Shown here piece after piece: positions 1-6,700 of a stretch of 16,408 bases of DNA. The number at the start of each line of letters is the position of its first letter. Positions within the stretch are counted from its first letter, which is position 1. Origin of the DNA: Nocardioidaceae bacterium (GTDB taxonomy: Bacteria > Actinomycetota > Actinomycetes > Propionibacteriales > Nocardioidaceae); NCBI GenBank assembly GCA_025966335.1, contig JAICRS010000042.1, forward strand, positions 1 to 16,408, written 5' to 3'. The notes below the pieces were generated by a model that worked only from the letters and a program-made list of their open reading frames with translations, was not told the DNA's origin and did no database searches. The translations under genes and the position numbers were made by a program.

Positions 1-460
1 GGCGGCAGCCCGGGACCTGGAGCAGTCGCTGGCCCTGGTGAAGGCACGGTTGTACGGCGCGACGTACGCATCGCACCTGTCCTGGCCACGGGTGTGGCGT
101 GACGTGCAGTCGAGGCTGGAGCGCCACAACGAGATGGAGTCGGCGCTGGTGACCGAGCTGCTGCCGCGCCTCGACCCCGGCGAGCACGGCGAGCTCGCCC
201 GACGCGTCTACCAGTCGGAGGTGCGGGGGCCGACCCGACCGCATCCACTGACTCCGCACACCGGTGTGGCCGGAACGCTGGCCCGCCGGATGTGGTCGGT
301 GGCCGACCGCTTCTGGGACACCGCCGAGGGCCGGGTGATCCCCGAGCCGGTGCGACCCCGGGAGCACCACGGCGACAGCCTGATGGCGCAGTACCTGCTC
401 GGCGCGCCGCACTTCGACGACAAGGCGGACGTCTTCGAGCACCGGCACCGGGCGCGCTGA
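1..460 (+). CDS. Hemerythrin-like HHE domain protein, C-terminal part
   Basis: The reading frame is open from the left edge (codons in phase with base 2), so the start lies outside the window and about 152 residues are visible. The visible part has a helical stretch RLERHNEMESALVTELLPRL, then the phrase RGPTRPHPLTPHTG, then a helix ending DRFWDTAEGR. Actinobacterial hemerythrin/HHE-type proteins, as I remember them, end in this way: a late His/Glu-rich helix followed by a Pro/His-rich tail. Such proteins bind a di-iron centre or act in oxygen and redox sensing. The metal-ligand helices expected earlier in the fold are missing here, so the assignment rests on the C-terminal half only. The gene is convergent with the transketolase operon, with three bases between the two stops. 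An internal GTG at 38 is not a convincing start because coding sequence continues upstream of it. Confidence 0.55.
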   Translation, partial: AAARDLEQSLALVKARLYGATYASHLSWPRVWRDVQSRLERHNEMESALVTELLPRLDPGEHGELARRVYQSEVRGPTRPHPLTPHTGVAGTLARRMWSVADRFWDTAEGRVIPEPVRPREHHGDSLMAQYLLGAPHFDDKADVFEHRHRAR

Positions 461-463
461 GCC

Positions 464-1381
464 TCAGGCGACCGGGGCAAAGTCGGCCGACTCCGCGAGG
501 AACCCGCTGATCGACCTCCGCAGCCCGGCGGCGTCCAGCCCGTGCGCCGCGATGTGGTCCGCGGGCGATCCGTAGCGCCGGAGCTCCTCGTTGCGTACGC
601 CGAGCGACAGCACCCGGTGCGGCAGGTCGGCGAGCGCGTCGTTGACCAGCCGCGCGGAGGTGCCGGCGAGGTAGGGCTCGACGACGACCACGTCCGGCCG
701 GTTCAGGGCGGCGCGCAGGCCGCGCCCGTCGAAGGGCCGGACCGTGGAGGCGTAGAGCACGGACACGTCCAGGCCGGCGACCGCCTCGAGGACCGGGTCC
801 AGCATCGGGCCCACCGCGAGCACGGTTCCCCGGCTCCCGGCCAGCACGGGGCGGAACCGGCCCGGCGTCACCGGGAACGCCGTCCGGTTCTGTTGACCCA
901 CCACCCGCACGTAGTCCCGGCCCGACCCGGACACCGCCAGCCGGACCAGCTGCTCCACCTCGTCGGCGTGCCCGGGCACGTGGACGTTCCAGCCGGGCAG
1001 CGTGTCGATCAGCGCGACGTCCCCCGGCGCCTGGTGTGTGCGGCCTCCGCCGCTGATGTCGAACGAGCCCCCGGATCCGACCAGCACCCCGCCCACGTCC
1101 TGGTGGTTGAAGTCGAGCTTGATCTGCTCGAAGGCGCGCTCGACGAGGAACGAGGCGAACGTGTGCACGATCGGCCGCATCCCGGTCAGCGCCAGCCCGG
1201 CTCCGGTGCTGACCAGCAGCTGCTCCCGGATGCCGACGTTGATCACCCGCTCGGGATGGCGCCGCTCGACGTCGCCGAAGAACTGGCCGGAGATCTCGGC
1301 GTAGACCAGGGCCACCGACAGGTCCTCGTCGACGAGGGTCGCGGCGGTCCGCGCGAACGTGCGCCGTGGGTCTCTGCTCAT
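464..1381 (-). CDS. Transketolase C-terminal subunit (pyrimidine-binding half)
   Basis: This 305-residue protein carries the pyrimidine-binding and C-terminal domains of a thiamine-pyrophosphate enzyme. The signature is RVINVGIREQ, where the Glu corresponds to the TPP-activating glutamate of transketolase and DXS. It is followed by GLALTGMRPIVHTFASF and FDISGGGRTHQ. The last third (from about residue 185) fits the transketolase C domain. It should form the active enzyme with the N-terminal half encoded just upstream. Its ATG overlaps the TGA of that gene by one base (TGATG), so the two are probably translationally coupled in one operon. Together the halves give about 540 residues, shorter than the roughly 660 of a fused transketolase. 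Transfer of a two-carbon ketol unit in the non-oxidative pentose phosphate pathway is the family role. The true substrate could differ, since split transketolases also serve specialised sugar pathways. Confidence 0.85.
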   Translation of the reverse strand: MSRDPRRTFARTAATLVDEDLSVALVYAEISGQFFGDVERRHPERVINVGIREQLLVSTGAGLALTGMRPIVHTFASFLVERAFEQIKLDFNHQDVGGVLVGSGGSFDISGGGRTHQAPGDVALIDTLPGWNVHVPGHADEVEQLVRLAVSGSGRDYVRVVGQQNRTAFPVTPGRFRPVLAGSRGTVLAVGPMLDPVLEAVAGLDVSVLYASTVRPFDGRGLRAALNRPDVVVVEPYLAGTSARLVNDALADLPHRVLSLGVRNEELRRYGSPADHIAAHGLDAAGLRRSISGFLAESADFAPVA

Positions 1382-2088
1382 CAGAACTTCTCCTCCACCT
1401 GGGCGACGACGACCGAGGGCCGTCCCGGGGTCCGTTGCTTCAGCGCGAGTTCAAGCTCCGCGTGGTTTCTTCCGTCCACAACGGCCGCGCTCCAACCCTC
1501 GGTCGCGAACCGCCTCTCGATCCGGCCCGGCCGGTTGTGGGTGGACGACCGGTTGTCCACGACGACGACCGTGAGCCCCTCCAGACCCAATGCGCCGGCC
1601 AGCTCGACTGCCTCATGGTTGCTCCCTTCATCCAGCTCTGCGTCTCCCACCAGTACGACGATCCGCGACCCCATGCCCTGGGCGCGCAGCCCCAGTGCCG
1701 TGCCCACGGCGAGCGGCAGCCCGTGCCCGAGGGAACCGCTGGAGATCTCCACACCGGGGACCAGGTTGCGGTCCGGGTGGTGTCCGAGCGGCGACTCGTA
1801 GGACGCCCAGTCGGCCAGCCAGTCGACCGGGATGAAGCCCTTCGCGGCCAACGTGGCGTAGTAGGCCATCGGGCCGTGCCCCTTGGAGAGGTAGAACCGG
1901 TCTCGCGCCGGGTCGTCGACCGTCTCGGGCGTCACGTCCAGGATCCGGTCGTAGAGGACCCAGACCACGTCCAGCGTGGACGTGGCCGCGGCCGTGTGCT
2001 TCTCGTCGCCCGTCATCAGCGACATCAGCCCGCGGAGGTCGCCGTACCCGTAGCCCTTGTGCTCGGGGAGTGTCTGTGTCGATGTCAT
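1381..2088 (-). CDS. Transketolase N-terminal subunit (TPP/pyrophosphate-binding half)
   Basis: This 235-residue protein matches the TPP-binding half of transketolase. It has SKGHGPMAYYATLA with the substrate-site His, SSGSLGHGLPLAVG, and the metal/pyrophosphate motif GDAELDEGSN, followed by VVVVDNR in place of the usual DxN end. The usual motif begins GDG; here it is GDA, a small change in the Mg/diphosphate loop. The start at 2088 (MTSTQTL) is preferred over an in-frame ATG at 2100. The 2100 codon lies inside the predicted -10 box, and neither codon has a Shine-Dalgarno sequence, which fits a leaderless message from 2088. The gene is first in a two-gene operon and divergent from soxR, with the SoxR-like box between them. 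This suggests redox control of pentose phosphate flux, and so of NADPH supply; that link is inference. Confidence 0.85.
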   Translation of the reverse strand: MTSTQTLPEHKGYGYGDLRGLMSLMTGDEKHTAAATSTLDVVWVLYDRILDVTPETVDDPARDRFYLSKGHGPMAYYATLAAKGFIPVDWLADWASYESPLGHHPDRNLVPGVEISSGSLGHGLPLAVGTALGLRAQGMGSRIVVLVGDAELDEGSNHEAVELAGALGLEGLTVVVVDNRSSTHNRPGRIERRFATEGWSAAVVDGRNHAELELALKQRTPGRPSVVVAQVEEKF

Positions 2089-2095
2089 GCCCAGA

Positions 2096-2126
2096 ACCAT
2101 GCAAGTTAAAGTTCACTTCAAGTCAA
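2096..2126 (-). promoter_or_regulatory. SoxR-type promoter and operator facing the transketolase operon
   Basis: On the minus strand a -35 box TTGACT (2126-2121) is followed by a 19-bp spacer, TGAAGTGAACTTTAACTTG, and a weak -10, CATGGT (2101-2096). The over-long 19-bp spacer is the hallmark of MerR/SoxR-activated promoters. The core AAGTGAACTT (2118-2109) is one base from AAGTTAACTT, the core of the E. coli soxS box as I recall it. It lies at the same place in the spacer, with its centre after the seventh spacer base. The -10 box ends seven nt before the ATG at 2088. Over 18 positions the match to the E. coli SoxR box is 12. The weak -10 fits a promoter that needs an activator. The same DNA overlaps the -35 region of soxR. 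Confidence 0.6.
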
Positions 2127-2136
2127 GTGCTAGCCT
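2106..2136 (+). promoter_or_regulatory. soxR promoter, probably leaderless
   Basis: A -10 box TAGCCT (2131-2136) lies seven nt upstream of the soxR ATG at 2144, so transcription should start at or next to the start codon. There is no Shine-Dalgarno sequence. A possible -35, TTAAAG (2106-2111), is 19 bp upstream but overlaps the SoxR-like box. SoxR bound there could therefore repress its own gene. The -10 call is firmer than the -35. Confidence 0.5.
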
Positions 2137-2143
2137 GGTGTGC

Positions 2144-2593
2144 ATGTCGTCACACCGGGCGGTCCTGACCATCGGACAGCTCTCGGAGCGGTCCGGGGTC
2201 GCGACGTCGGCCCTGCGCTACTACGAGCGCCAGGGCCTGATCTCGTCTGAGCGCACCACCGGCAACCAGCGGCGCTACGCGCAGGCGATGCTGCGACGCG
2301 TGGCGTTCATCCGATCCGCGCAACGGGTGGGACTGACCCTGGAGGAGATCCAGGACGCGCTCAGCACCCTCCCCGAGGGGCGGACCCCGACGAAGGCGGA
2401 CTGGTCACGCCTCTCGCGCGCCTGGCGGCCACGGATCGACGCGCAGATCGAACGGCTCGAGCGGCTGCGCGACAAGCTGGACGGGTGCATCGGCTGTGGC
2501 TGCCTCAGCCTGCGCAAGTGCGCGCTGAACAACCCCGACGACGAGGTGGCCGACCGCGGCCCCGGTGCGGTGTTCCTGGAACCGTCCGGCTGA
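2144..2593 (+). CDS. soxR: Redox-sensing transcriptional activator SoxR (MerR family)
   Basis: This 149-residue protein has the MerR winged helix-turn-helix at the N-terminus (LTIGQLSERSGVATSALRYYERQGLI), a dimerisation helix, and the SoxR cluster site CIGCGCLSLRKC. The four cysteines are C115, C118, C120 and C126 with spacing C-X2-C-X-C-X5-C, exactly that of SoxR. The length equals the usual 150 or so. SoxR holds a [2Fe-2S] cluster. When the cluster is oxidised by redox-cycling compounds or superoxide, SoxR twists promoters with 19-bp spacers into an active form. The start at 2144 is chosen because the family motif begins a few residues later and a -10 box lies seven nt upstream; longer in-frame starts would read through the operator. 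In actinobacteria SoxR usually answers to endogenous redox-active metabolites rather than running a general superoxide response. Here its nearest candidate target is the divergent transketolase pair. Confidence 0.95.
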   Translation: MSSHRAVLTIGQLSERSGVATSALRYYERQGLISSERTTGNQRRYAQAMLRRVAFIRSAQRVGLTLEEIQDALSTLPEGRTPTKADWSRLSRAWRPRIDAQIERLERLRDKLDGCIGCGCLSLRKCALNNPDDEVADRGPGAVFLEPSG

Positions 2594-2599
2594 GTGGGT

Positions 2600-3640
2600 T
2601 CACCGGGGGGCGGCGGAGGTGGACCCGCGCACGATCAGCTCCGGCGCGAAGAGGTACTCACCCTTCGGATAGGCGTCCCCGGCGATCTCGTCCGCCAGCG
2701 CCCGGACCGCGGCCTGGCTCATCGCTGCCACCGGCTGTCGCACCGTGGTCAGCGGCGGGTCGGTGTAGGAGATCAGCGGCGAGTCGTCGAACCCGACGAC
2801 CGAGACGGTGTCCGGGACCTGGCCGCCGCGGGCGCGGACCGCCCGGACCACGCCGAGCGCGATCAGGTCCGAACCGCAGACCACGGCGGTGACGCCGGCG
2901 TCCTCCAGCAGCCGGACGGCCGCGGCATGCCCACCCTCGACGGTGAACATGGATCGCGCCACGAACCCCTCGGCCTCGGCGTCGCGGACACCGACCTTGT
3001 CGCGCATCGCGGTGACGAAGCCGTCGACCTTCCGCTGCGCGACCACGTAGCGGGTGGGCCCGATCGCCAGCCCGATCCGGCGGTGCCCCAGCGCCGCGAG
3101 GTGGGTCACCGCCAGTGACATCGCGCCCGCGTCGTCGGTGGAGACGAACGGCGCCGGGAAGGCGTCGCTGAACCCGTTCACCATCACGATCGGCAGTCCC
3201 TGGTCGACCAGCCGCCGGTAGCGGGAGTGGTCGACCGAGGAGTCGGCGTGCAGGCCGGAGATGAAGATGATCCCCGAGACACCGCGCGCCCGGAGCATGT
3301 CGACGTACTCGTCCTCGGTGACCCCGCCGGGTGTCTGCGTGCAGAGCACGGAGGTGTAGCCGCGCTGCGAGAGCAGGGACTCGACGGCCTGGGCGAAGGC
3401 CGGGAAGATCGGGTTCTCCAGCTCGGGCACGACCAGCCCGACCAGGCCGGCGCTCTTCGTGCGCAGCTGGCTGGGCCGCTCGTAGCCCAGGACGTCGAGC
3501 GCGGTGAGCACGGCACGGCGGGTGTCGGGGCCGACCCCGGGCTTGCCGTTCAGCACCCGGGACACCGTCGCCTCGCTGACACCGGCTTGCGCGGCGACGT
3601 CGGCGAGACGGGCCTTGGGCCCCGGAGCGGAGATCTGCAT
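2600..3640 (-). CDS. LacI-family transcriptional regulator
   Basis: This 346-residue protein has the N-terminal LacI headpiece (ARLADVAAQAGVSEATVSRVLNG, about residues 9-31, with the hinge near 45-60). A periplasmic-binding-protein-like sensor domain follows (GLVVPELENPIFPAF, then GHRRIGLAIGP, then VVGFDDSPLISYTDPPLTTV). It is full length for the family. The ATG at 3640 is preferred over an upstream start at 3679: it sits directly before the headpiece, and a -10 box TAATCT lies seven nt away. The gene is divergent from the malEFG-like operon and is therefore the likely local repressor, released by the transported sugar or a derivative. The C-terminus is convergent with soxR, with six bases between the stops. 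Confidence 0.92.
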   Translation of the reverse strand: MQISAPGPKARLADVAAQAGVSEATVSRVLNGKPGVGPDTRRAVLTALDVLGYERPSQLRTKSAGLVGLVVPELENPIFPAFAQAVESLLSQRGYTSVLCTQTPGGVTEDEYVDMLRARGVSGIIFISGLHADSSVDHSRYRRLVDQGLPIVMVNGFSDAFPAPFVSTDDAGAMSLAVTHLAALGHRRIGLAIGPTRYVVAQRKVDGFVTAMRDKVGVRDAEAEGFVARSMFTVEGGHAAAVRLLEDAGVTAVVCGSDLIALGVVRAVRARGGQVPDTVSVVGFDDSPLISYTDPPLTTVRQPVAAMSQAAVRALADEIAGDAYPKGEYLFAPELIVRGSTSAAPR

Positions 3641-3647
3641 GCAGCGA

Positions 3648-3653
3648 AGATTA
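3648..3653 (-). promoter_or_regulatory. -10 box of the LacI-type regulator, probably leaderless
   Basis: TAATCT on the minus strand lies seven nt upstream of the ATG at 3640, and no ribosome-binding site precedes that ATG. The -35 region is not clear. The box lies within about 20 bp of the repeated GCAA motifs that may bind the repressor, so autoregulation is plausible. Confidence 0.45.
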
Positions 3654-3664
3654 CTCAGATTCGC

Positions 3665-3726
3665 GCAAGGAAGGTGCAAGGTTGTGCAATCACTTTCAGA
3701 ACCTGCAACTTCTTGCTACCTTTTGC
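3665..3726. promoter_or_regulatory. Repeated GCAA/TTGC motifs, likely operator region of the sugar operon
   Basis: The divergent promoter region has GCAA at 3665, 3676, 3686 and 3705, then TTGC at 3713 and 3723. The steps are 11, 10, 19, 8 and 10 bp, close to one or two helical turns. Three of the copies sit in TGCAA (3675-3679, 3685-3689, 3704-3708). GCAACTTCTTGC (3705-3716) forms a short dyad. A likely malE -10, TACCTT (3717-3722), is preceded by TGC and overlaps the last dyad half. LacI/GalR-type maltose regulators of actinomycetes bind similar TTGCA-containing repeats, as I remember. Which copies are bound here is inference. Confidence 0.45.
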
Positions 3727-3758
3727 GAGATTCACCTCACCCCAAGGAGACCAGCGCG

Positions 3759-5042
3759 ATGCGTCGTACGAGCGTCAAGGCGACCACCAAGGCCGCCGCC
3801 CTGCTAGCCGCTGTCGGAATGTTCGCTGCGGGCTGCGGGAGCAGCTCGGACGGCAACGGTTCGGACTCGGCTTCCAACCCCGGCGGAGAGAGCTCCGCCC
3901 CCGCCGCCACCGGGACGATCACCGTGTGGGCCGATGAGACCCGGACGCCGATCATCAGCGAGATCGGCAAGACCTTCACCGACGAGAAGGGCGTGACGGT
4001 CAAGGTCGTCCAGAAGGACTTCGGCACCCTCAAGGACGAGTTCACCACCCAGGCCCCCTCGGGCAAGGGACCCGACATCCTGATCGGTGCGCACGACTGG
4101 ATCGGCGCGCTGGTCGAGAGCGGCGGGATCGCTCCGGTCGAGCTCGGCGACAAGGCCGCCGAGTTCCAGGACGTGGCGGTCGAGGCGTTCACCTACGACG
4201 GGCAGACCTACGGACTCCCGTACGCCGTGGAGAACATCGCCCTGATCCGCAACACCGACCTCGCCCCCGAGGCACCTGCCTCGTGGGACGACATGGTCGC
4301 CACCGGCAAGCAGCTCGTCGCCGACAAGAAGGCCAAGCTGCCCATCGCCATCCAGCAGGACCCGACCAACGGCGACCCGTACCACCTGTTCCCGCTCCAG
4401 CAGTCCTTCGGCTCCTCGATCTTCGCCACCTCACCGGAGGGCGGGTACGACGCGAGCCAGCTGACGATCGGCGACCAGAACGGGATCGAGTTCGCGCAGT
4501 GGCTCAGCGACGCGGCGAAGAACGGCGTGATCAACCCCAACGTCTCCTACGACATCGCCACCGGGGAGTTCGCCAAGGGCCGGGTGCCCTACATCATCAC
4601 CGGCCCCTGGGCGCTCGCTGCCTTCGACGAGGGCGGGATCAACTACTCGGTCGAGGAGATCCCCTCGCCCGGTGGTGAGCCGGCGGTTCCGTTCGTCGGC
4701 GTGCAGGGTCTGATGGTCAGTGCGCACAGCGAGAACGCCGTCGCCGCCAACGACTTCGTGCTCAACTACCTCGGCACCGAAGAGGCGCAGCAGAAGCTGT
4801 TCGAGGTCGGCGGCCGTCCCTCCGCGATGACCTCGGTCTTCGAACAGAGCAAGGACGACCCGATCTACGAAGGCTTCGGCACCGTCGGCGCGAACGGTGT
4901 CCCGCAGCCCAACATCCCGGCCATGGACGCCGTCTGGGCCGAGTGGGGCAAGACGGAGATGGCGATCATCAAGGGCGGCGACCCCGCCAAGCTCTGGAAG
5001 AACATGACCGCCAAGATCCAGAAGACGATCGACGGCAGCTGA
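3759..5042 (+). CDS. malE: Maltose/oligosaccharide ABC transporter substrate-binding lipoprotein
   Basis: This 427-residue exported lipoprotein has basic residues at the N-terminus (MRRTSVKATTK), a hydrophobic segment, and the lipobox AAGC with the lipidated Cys at residue 26. A Ser/Gly/Asp-rich linker follows. The mature part is a family-1 solute-binding protein: GTITVWADETRTPII, then GKGPDILIGAHDWIGALVESGGIAPVEL, then YGLPYAVENIALIRN, then GPWALAAFDEGG. This order is MalE-like, so a malto-oligosaccharide or related sugar is the best guess; the substrate cannot be read from sequence. The start is fixed by the Shine-Dalgarno AAGGAG (3744-3749), nine nt before the ATG. Longer in-frame starts would cover the promoter. 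It is the first gene of the operon, divergent from the LacI-type regulator, and is followed by two permease genes. Confidence 0.88.
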   Translation: MRRTSVKATTKAAALLAAVGMFAAGCGSSSDGNGSDSASNPGGESSAPAATGTITVWADETRTPIISEIGKTFTDEKGVTVKVVQKDFGTLKDEFTTQAPSGKGPDILIGAHDWIGALVESGGIAPVELGDKAAEFQDVAVEAFTYDGQTYGLPYAVENIALIRNTDLAPEAPASWDDMVATGKQLVADKKAKLPIAIQQDPTNGDPYHLFPLQQSFGSSIFATSPEGGYDASQLTIGDQNGIEFAQWLSDAAKNGVINPNVSYDIATGEFAKGRVPYIITGPWALAAFDEGGINYSVEEIPSPGGEPAVPFVGVQGLMVSAHSENAVAANDFVLNYLGTEEAQQKLFEVGGRPSAMTSVFEQSKDDPIYEGFGTVGANGVPQPNIPAMDAVWAEWGKTEMAIIKGGDPAKLWKNMTAKIQKTIDGS

Positions 5043-5069
5043 CCACCCTGAGGTGAGCACCGCCGTCGT

Positions 5070-5123
5070 GATGCCGGTGCCGTCGCGCCAGTCCCGTAGG
5101 GGCGAGGCGGCGGCGCCGGCATC
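5070..5123 (+). other. Intercistronic hairpin between malE and malF
   Basis: GATGCCGG (5070-5077) pairs perfectly with CCGGCATC (5116-5123). The inner parts (GCCG and CGCC against GGCG and CGGC blocks) continue the pairing with mismatches. There is no U-run after it, so it is not a classic terminator. In binding-protein transport operons a stem-loop after the binding-protein gene commonly protects the upstream mRNA and lowers permease expression. The 124-bp gap here, in an otherwise tight operon, fits that role. Confidence 0.5.
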
Positions 5124-5166
5124 TCGTCTGTCCACCACCCCCTGATCCCGGCAGAGGTGTCCCGCA

Positions 5167-6699
5167 GTGAGAAGCAGCAGCGGCCTGGTCGTGCGCTACG
5201 CGTTGTTGGCGCTCGTGAACGCACTGGCGGTCTATGCGCTGATGGCGCTCGGCGACCTCGGCATGTGGAAGGGCTTCACGGCCGTGCTCGTGGCCACCGT
5301 CGCCATCGACGCGGTCTACGCCTCCGGCCGCTTCGTGCCGATGAAGTACCTGCTGCCGGGCCTGATCCTGCTGCTGGTCTACCAGGTCTACGTGGTCTTC
5401 TACACCGGCGCGGTGGCGCTCACGAACTCCTCGGAGTTCAACCAGGGCACGCAGGAACGTGCGGTGAACGTGATCCTCGCCCAGAACGAGAGACGGGTGG
5501 AGGACTCTCCGCAGTACCGGCTGACCGTGCTGGACAAGGACGGCGAGCTCGCGTTCCTGGTCACCGATCCCGAGGGTGAGGTCTTCGTCGGGACAGCGGA
5601 CGAGCCGCTCGAGGAGGTCGACGACGCCACCCTCGACGACTCCGGCAAGGCGGTCGCTCTCGACGGCTACACCACCCTGCCCTACGCCGACCTCATCGGC
5701 GCCCGGGCACGGGAGATCACGGCGTACCGCGTCCCGTTCAGCGAGGACGCCGGTGACGGAAGCCTGAAGACCCAGGACGCCACCAACGCCTACGTCTACG
5801 AGCCGACCGCGGTCTACGACGAGGCGGCCGGCACGATCACCCGCGACGGCGTGGTCTACACCGCCGACGAGGACACCGGCTACTTCGTGGGACCGGACGG
5901 GGCGGAGCTGACCCCGGGCTGGAAGGTCAACGTCGGGCTCGCCAACTTCACGCGGATCCTGACCAACGACGACATCCGTGGCCCGTTCGCCAAGATCCTG
6001 GTCTGGACGATCGTCTTCGCGTTCCTCGCGGTCGCCCTGTCCTTCGCCCTCGGCCTGTTCACCGCCATCGCCCTCAACGACCCGCGAATGCGGTTCCGGC
6101 GGCTCTACCGCTCGCTGCTGCTCATGCCCTACGCGATCCCCGCGATCATCTCCGCCGGCGTGTTCAAGGGCATGCTGAACACGCAGTTCGGCTTCGTCAA
6201 CGAGGTGCTGCTGCTCGGCGCCGACCTCGACTGGCTCGGCGACCCGTGGCTGGCCAAGGTGTCGCTGGTGCTGGTCAACCTCTGGCTCGGCTATCCCTAC
6301 ATGTTCCTGGTCGCCACCGGCGCGCTGCAGGCGATTCCCTCCGACGTGGTCGAGGCCGCCACCGTCGACGGCGCCGGCCCGTGGAACGTGTTCCGGCACA
6401 TCAAGATGCCCTACATCCTGGTCGCGACCGCGCCGCTGCTGATCGCGTCGTTCGCCTTCAACTTCAACAACTACACGCTGGTCGCCGCACTCACGAACGG
6501 CGGACCACCGATGACCGGGGCGGAGGTCTCCGCCGGTCACACCGACATCCTGATCACGTTCGTCTACGAGCTCGCCTTCGGTGGCGAGCAGGCACTGTAC
6601 GGCTTCGCGTCGGCGATCTCGATCCTGATCTTCCTGTTCGTCGGGGTGATCTCGGTGATCGGGTTCCGGCAGACCAAGCGGTTCGAGGAGATGAGCTGA
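5167..6699 (+). CDS. malF: MalF-like ABC transporter permease with large extracytoplasmic domain
   Basis: This 510-residue membrane protein has three hydrophobic segments near the N-terminus (about residues 9-31, 36-52 and 60-88), a soluble, acidic domain from about 90 to 270, and then the permease core from about 278. The core holds the EAA loop VVEAATVDGAGPWNVFRHIK (about residues 394-413), which docks on the ATPase. This layout, with a P2-like loop after the third helix, resembles enteric MalF (514 residues). Most Gram-positive MalF proteins are nearer 300. The GTG start at 5167 follows GAGGTG (5154-5159) by seven nt. It is the second gene of the operon and ends one base before the next start. 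No ATPase gene follows, so a shared MsiK-like ATPase from elsewhere is probably used. Confidence 0.88.
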   Translation: MRSSSGLVVRYALLALVNALAVYALMALGDLGMWKGFTAVLVATVAIDAVYASGRFVPMKYLLPGLILLLVYQVYVVFYTGAVALTNSSEFNQGTQERAVNVILAQNERRVEDSPQYRLTVLDKDGELAFLVTDPEGEVFVGTADEPLEEVDDATLDDSGKAVALDGYTTLPYADLIGARAREITAYRVPFSEDAGDGSLKTQDATNAYVYEPTAVYDEAAGTITRDGVVYTADEDTGYFVGPDGAELTPGWKVNVGLANFTRILTNDDIRGPFAKILVWTIVFAFLAVALSFALGLFTAIALNDPRMRFRRLYRSLLLMPYAIPAIISAGVFKGMLNTQFGFVNEVLLLGADLDWLGDPWLAKVSLVLVNLWLGYPYMFLVATGALQAIPSDVVEAATVDGAGPWNVFRHIKMPYILVATAPLLIASFAFNFNNYTLVAALTNGGPPMTGAEVSAGHTDILITFVYELAFGGEQALYGFASAISILIFLFVGVISVIGFRQTKRFEEMS

Positions 6700-6700
6700 G

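Noticed and set aside
542..1801. 419-codon open frame antisense to the transketolase genes
   Set aside because: It crosses both transketolase genes, lacks recognisable motifs, and the opposite frames carry complete enzyme signatures.
3641..3679. Longer start for the LacI-type regulator at 3679
   Set aside because: The extra residues are not part of the headpiece, and the -10 box TAATCT lies between that codon and the ATG at 3640.
5070..5123. Rho-independent terminator after malE
   Set aside because: The stem lacks a following U-run and lies inside an operon whose next gene is needed for the same transporter. An intercistronic stem-loop is more likely.
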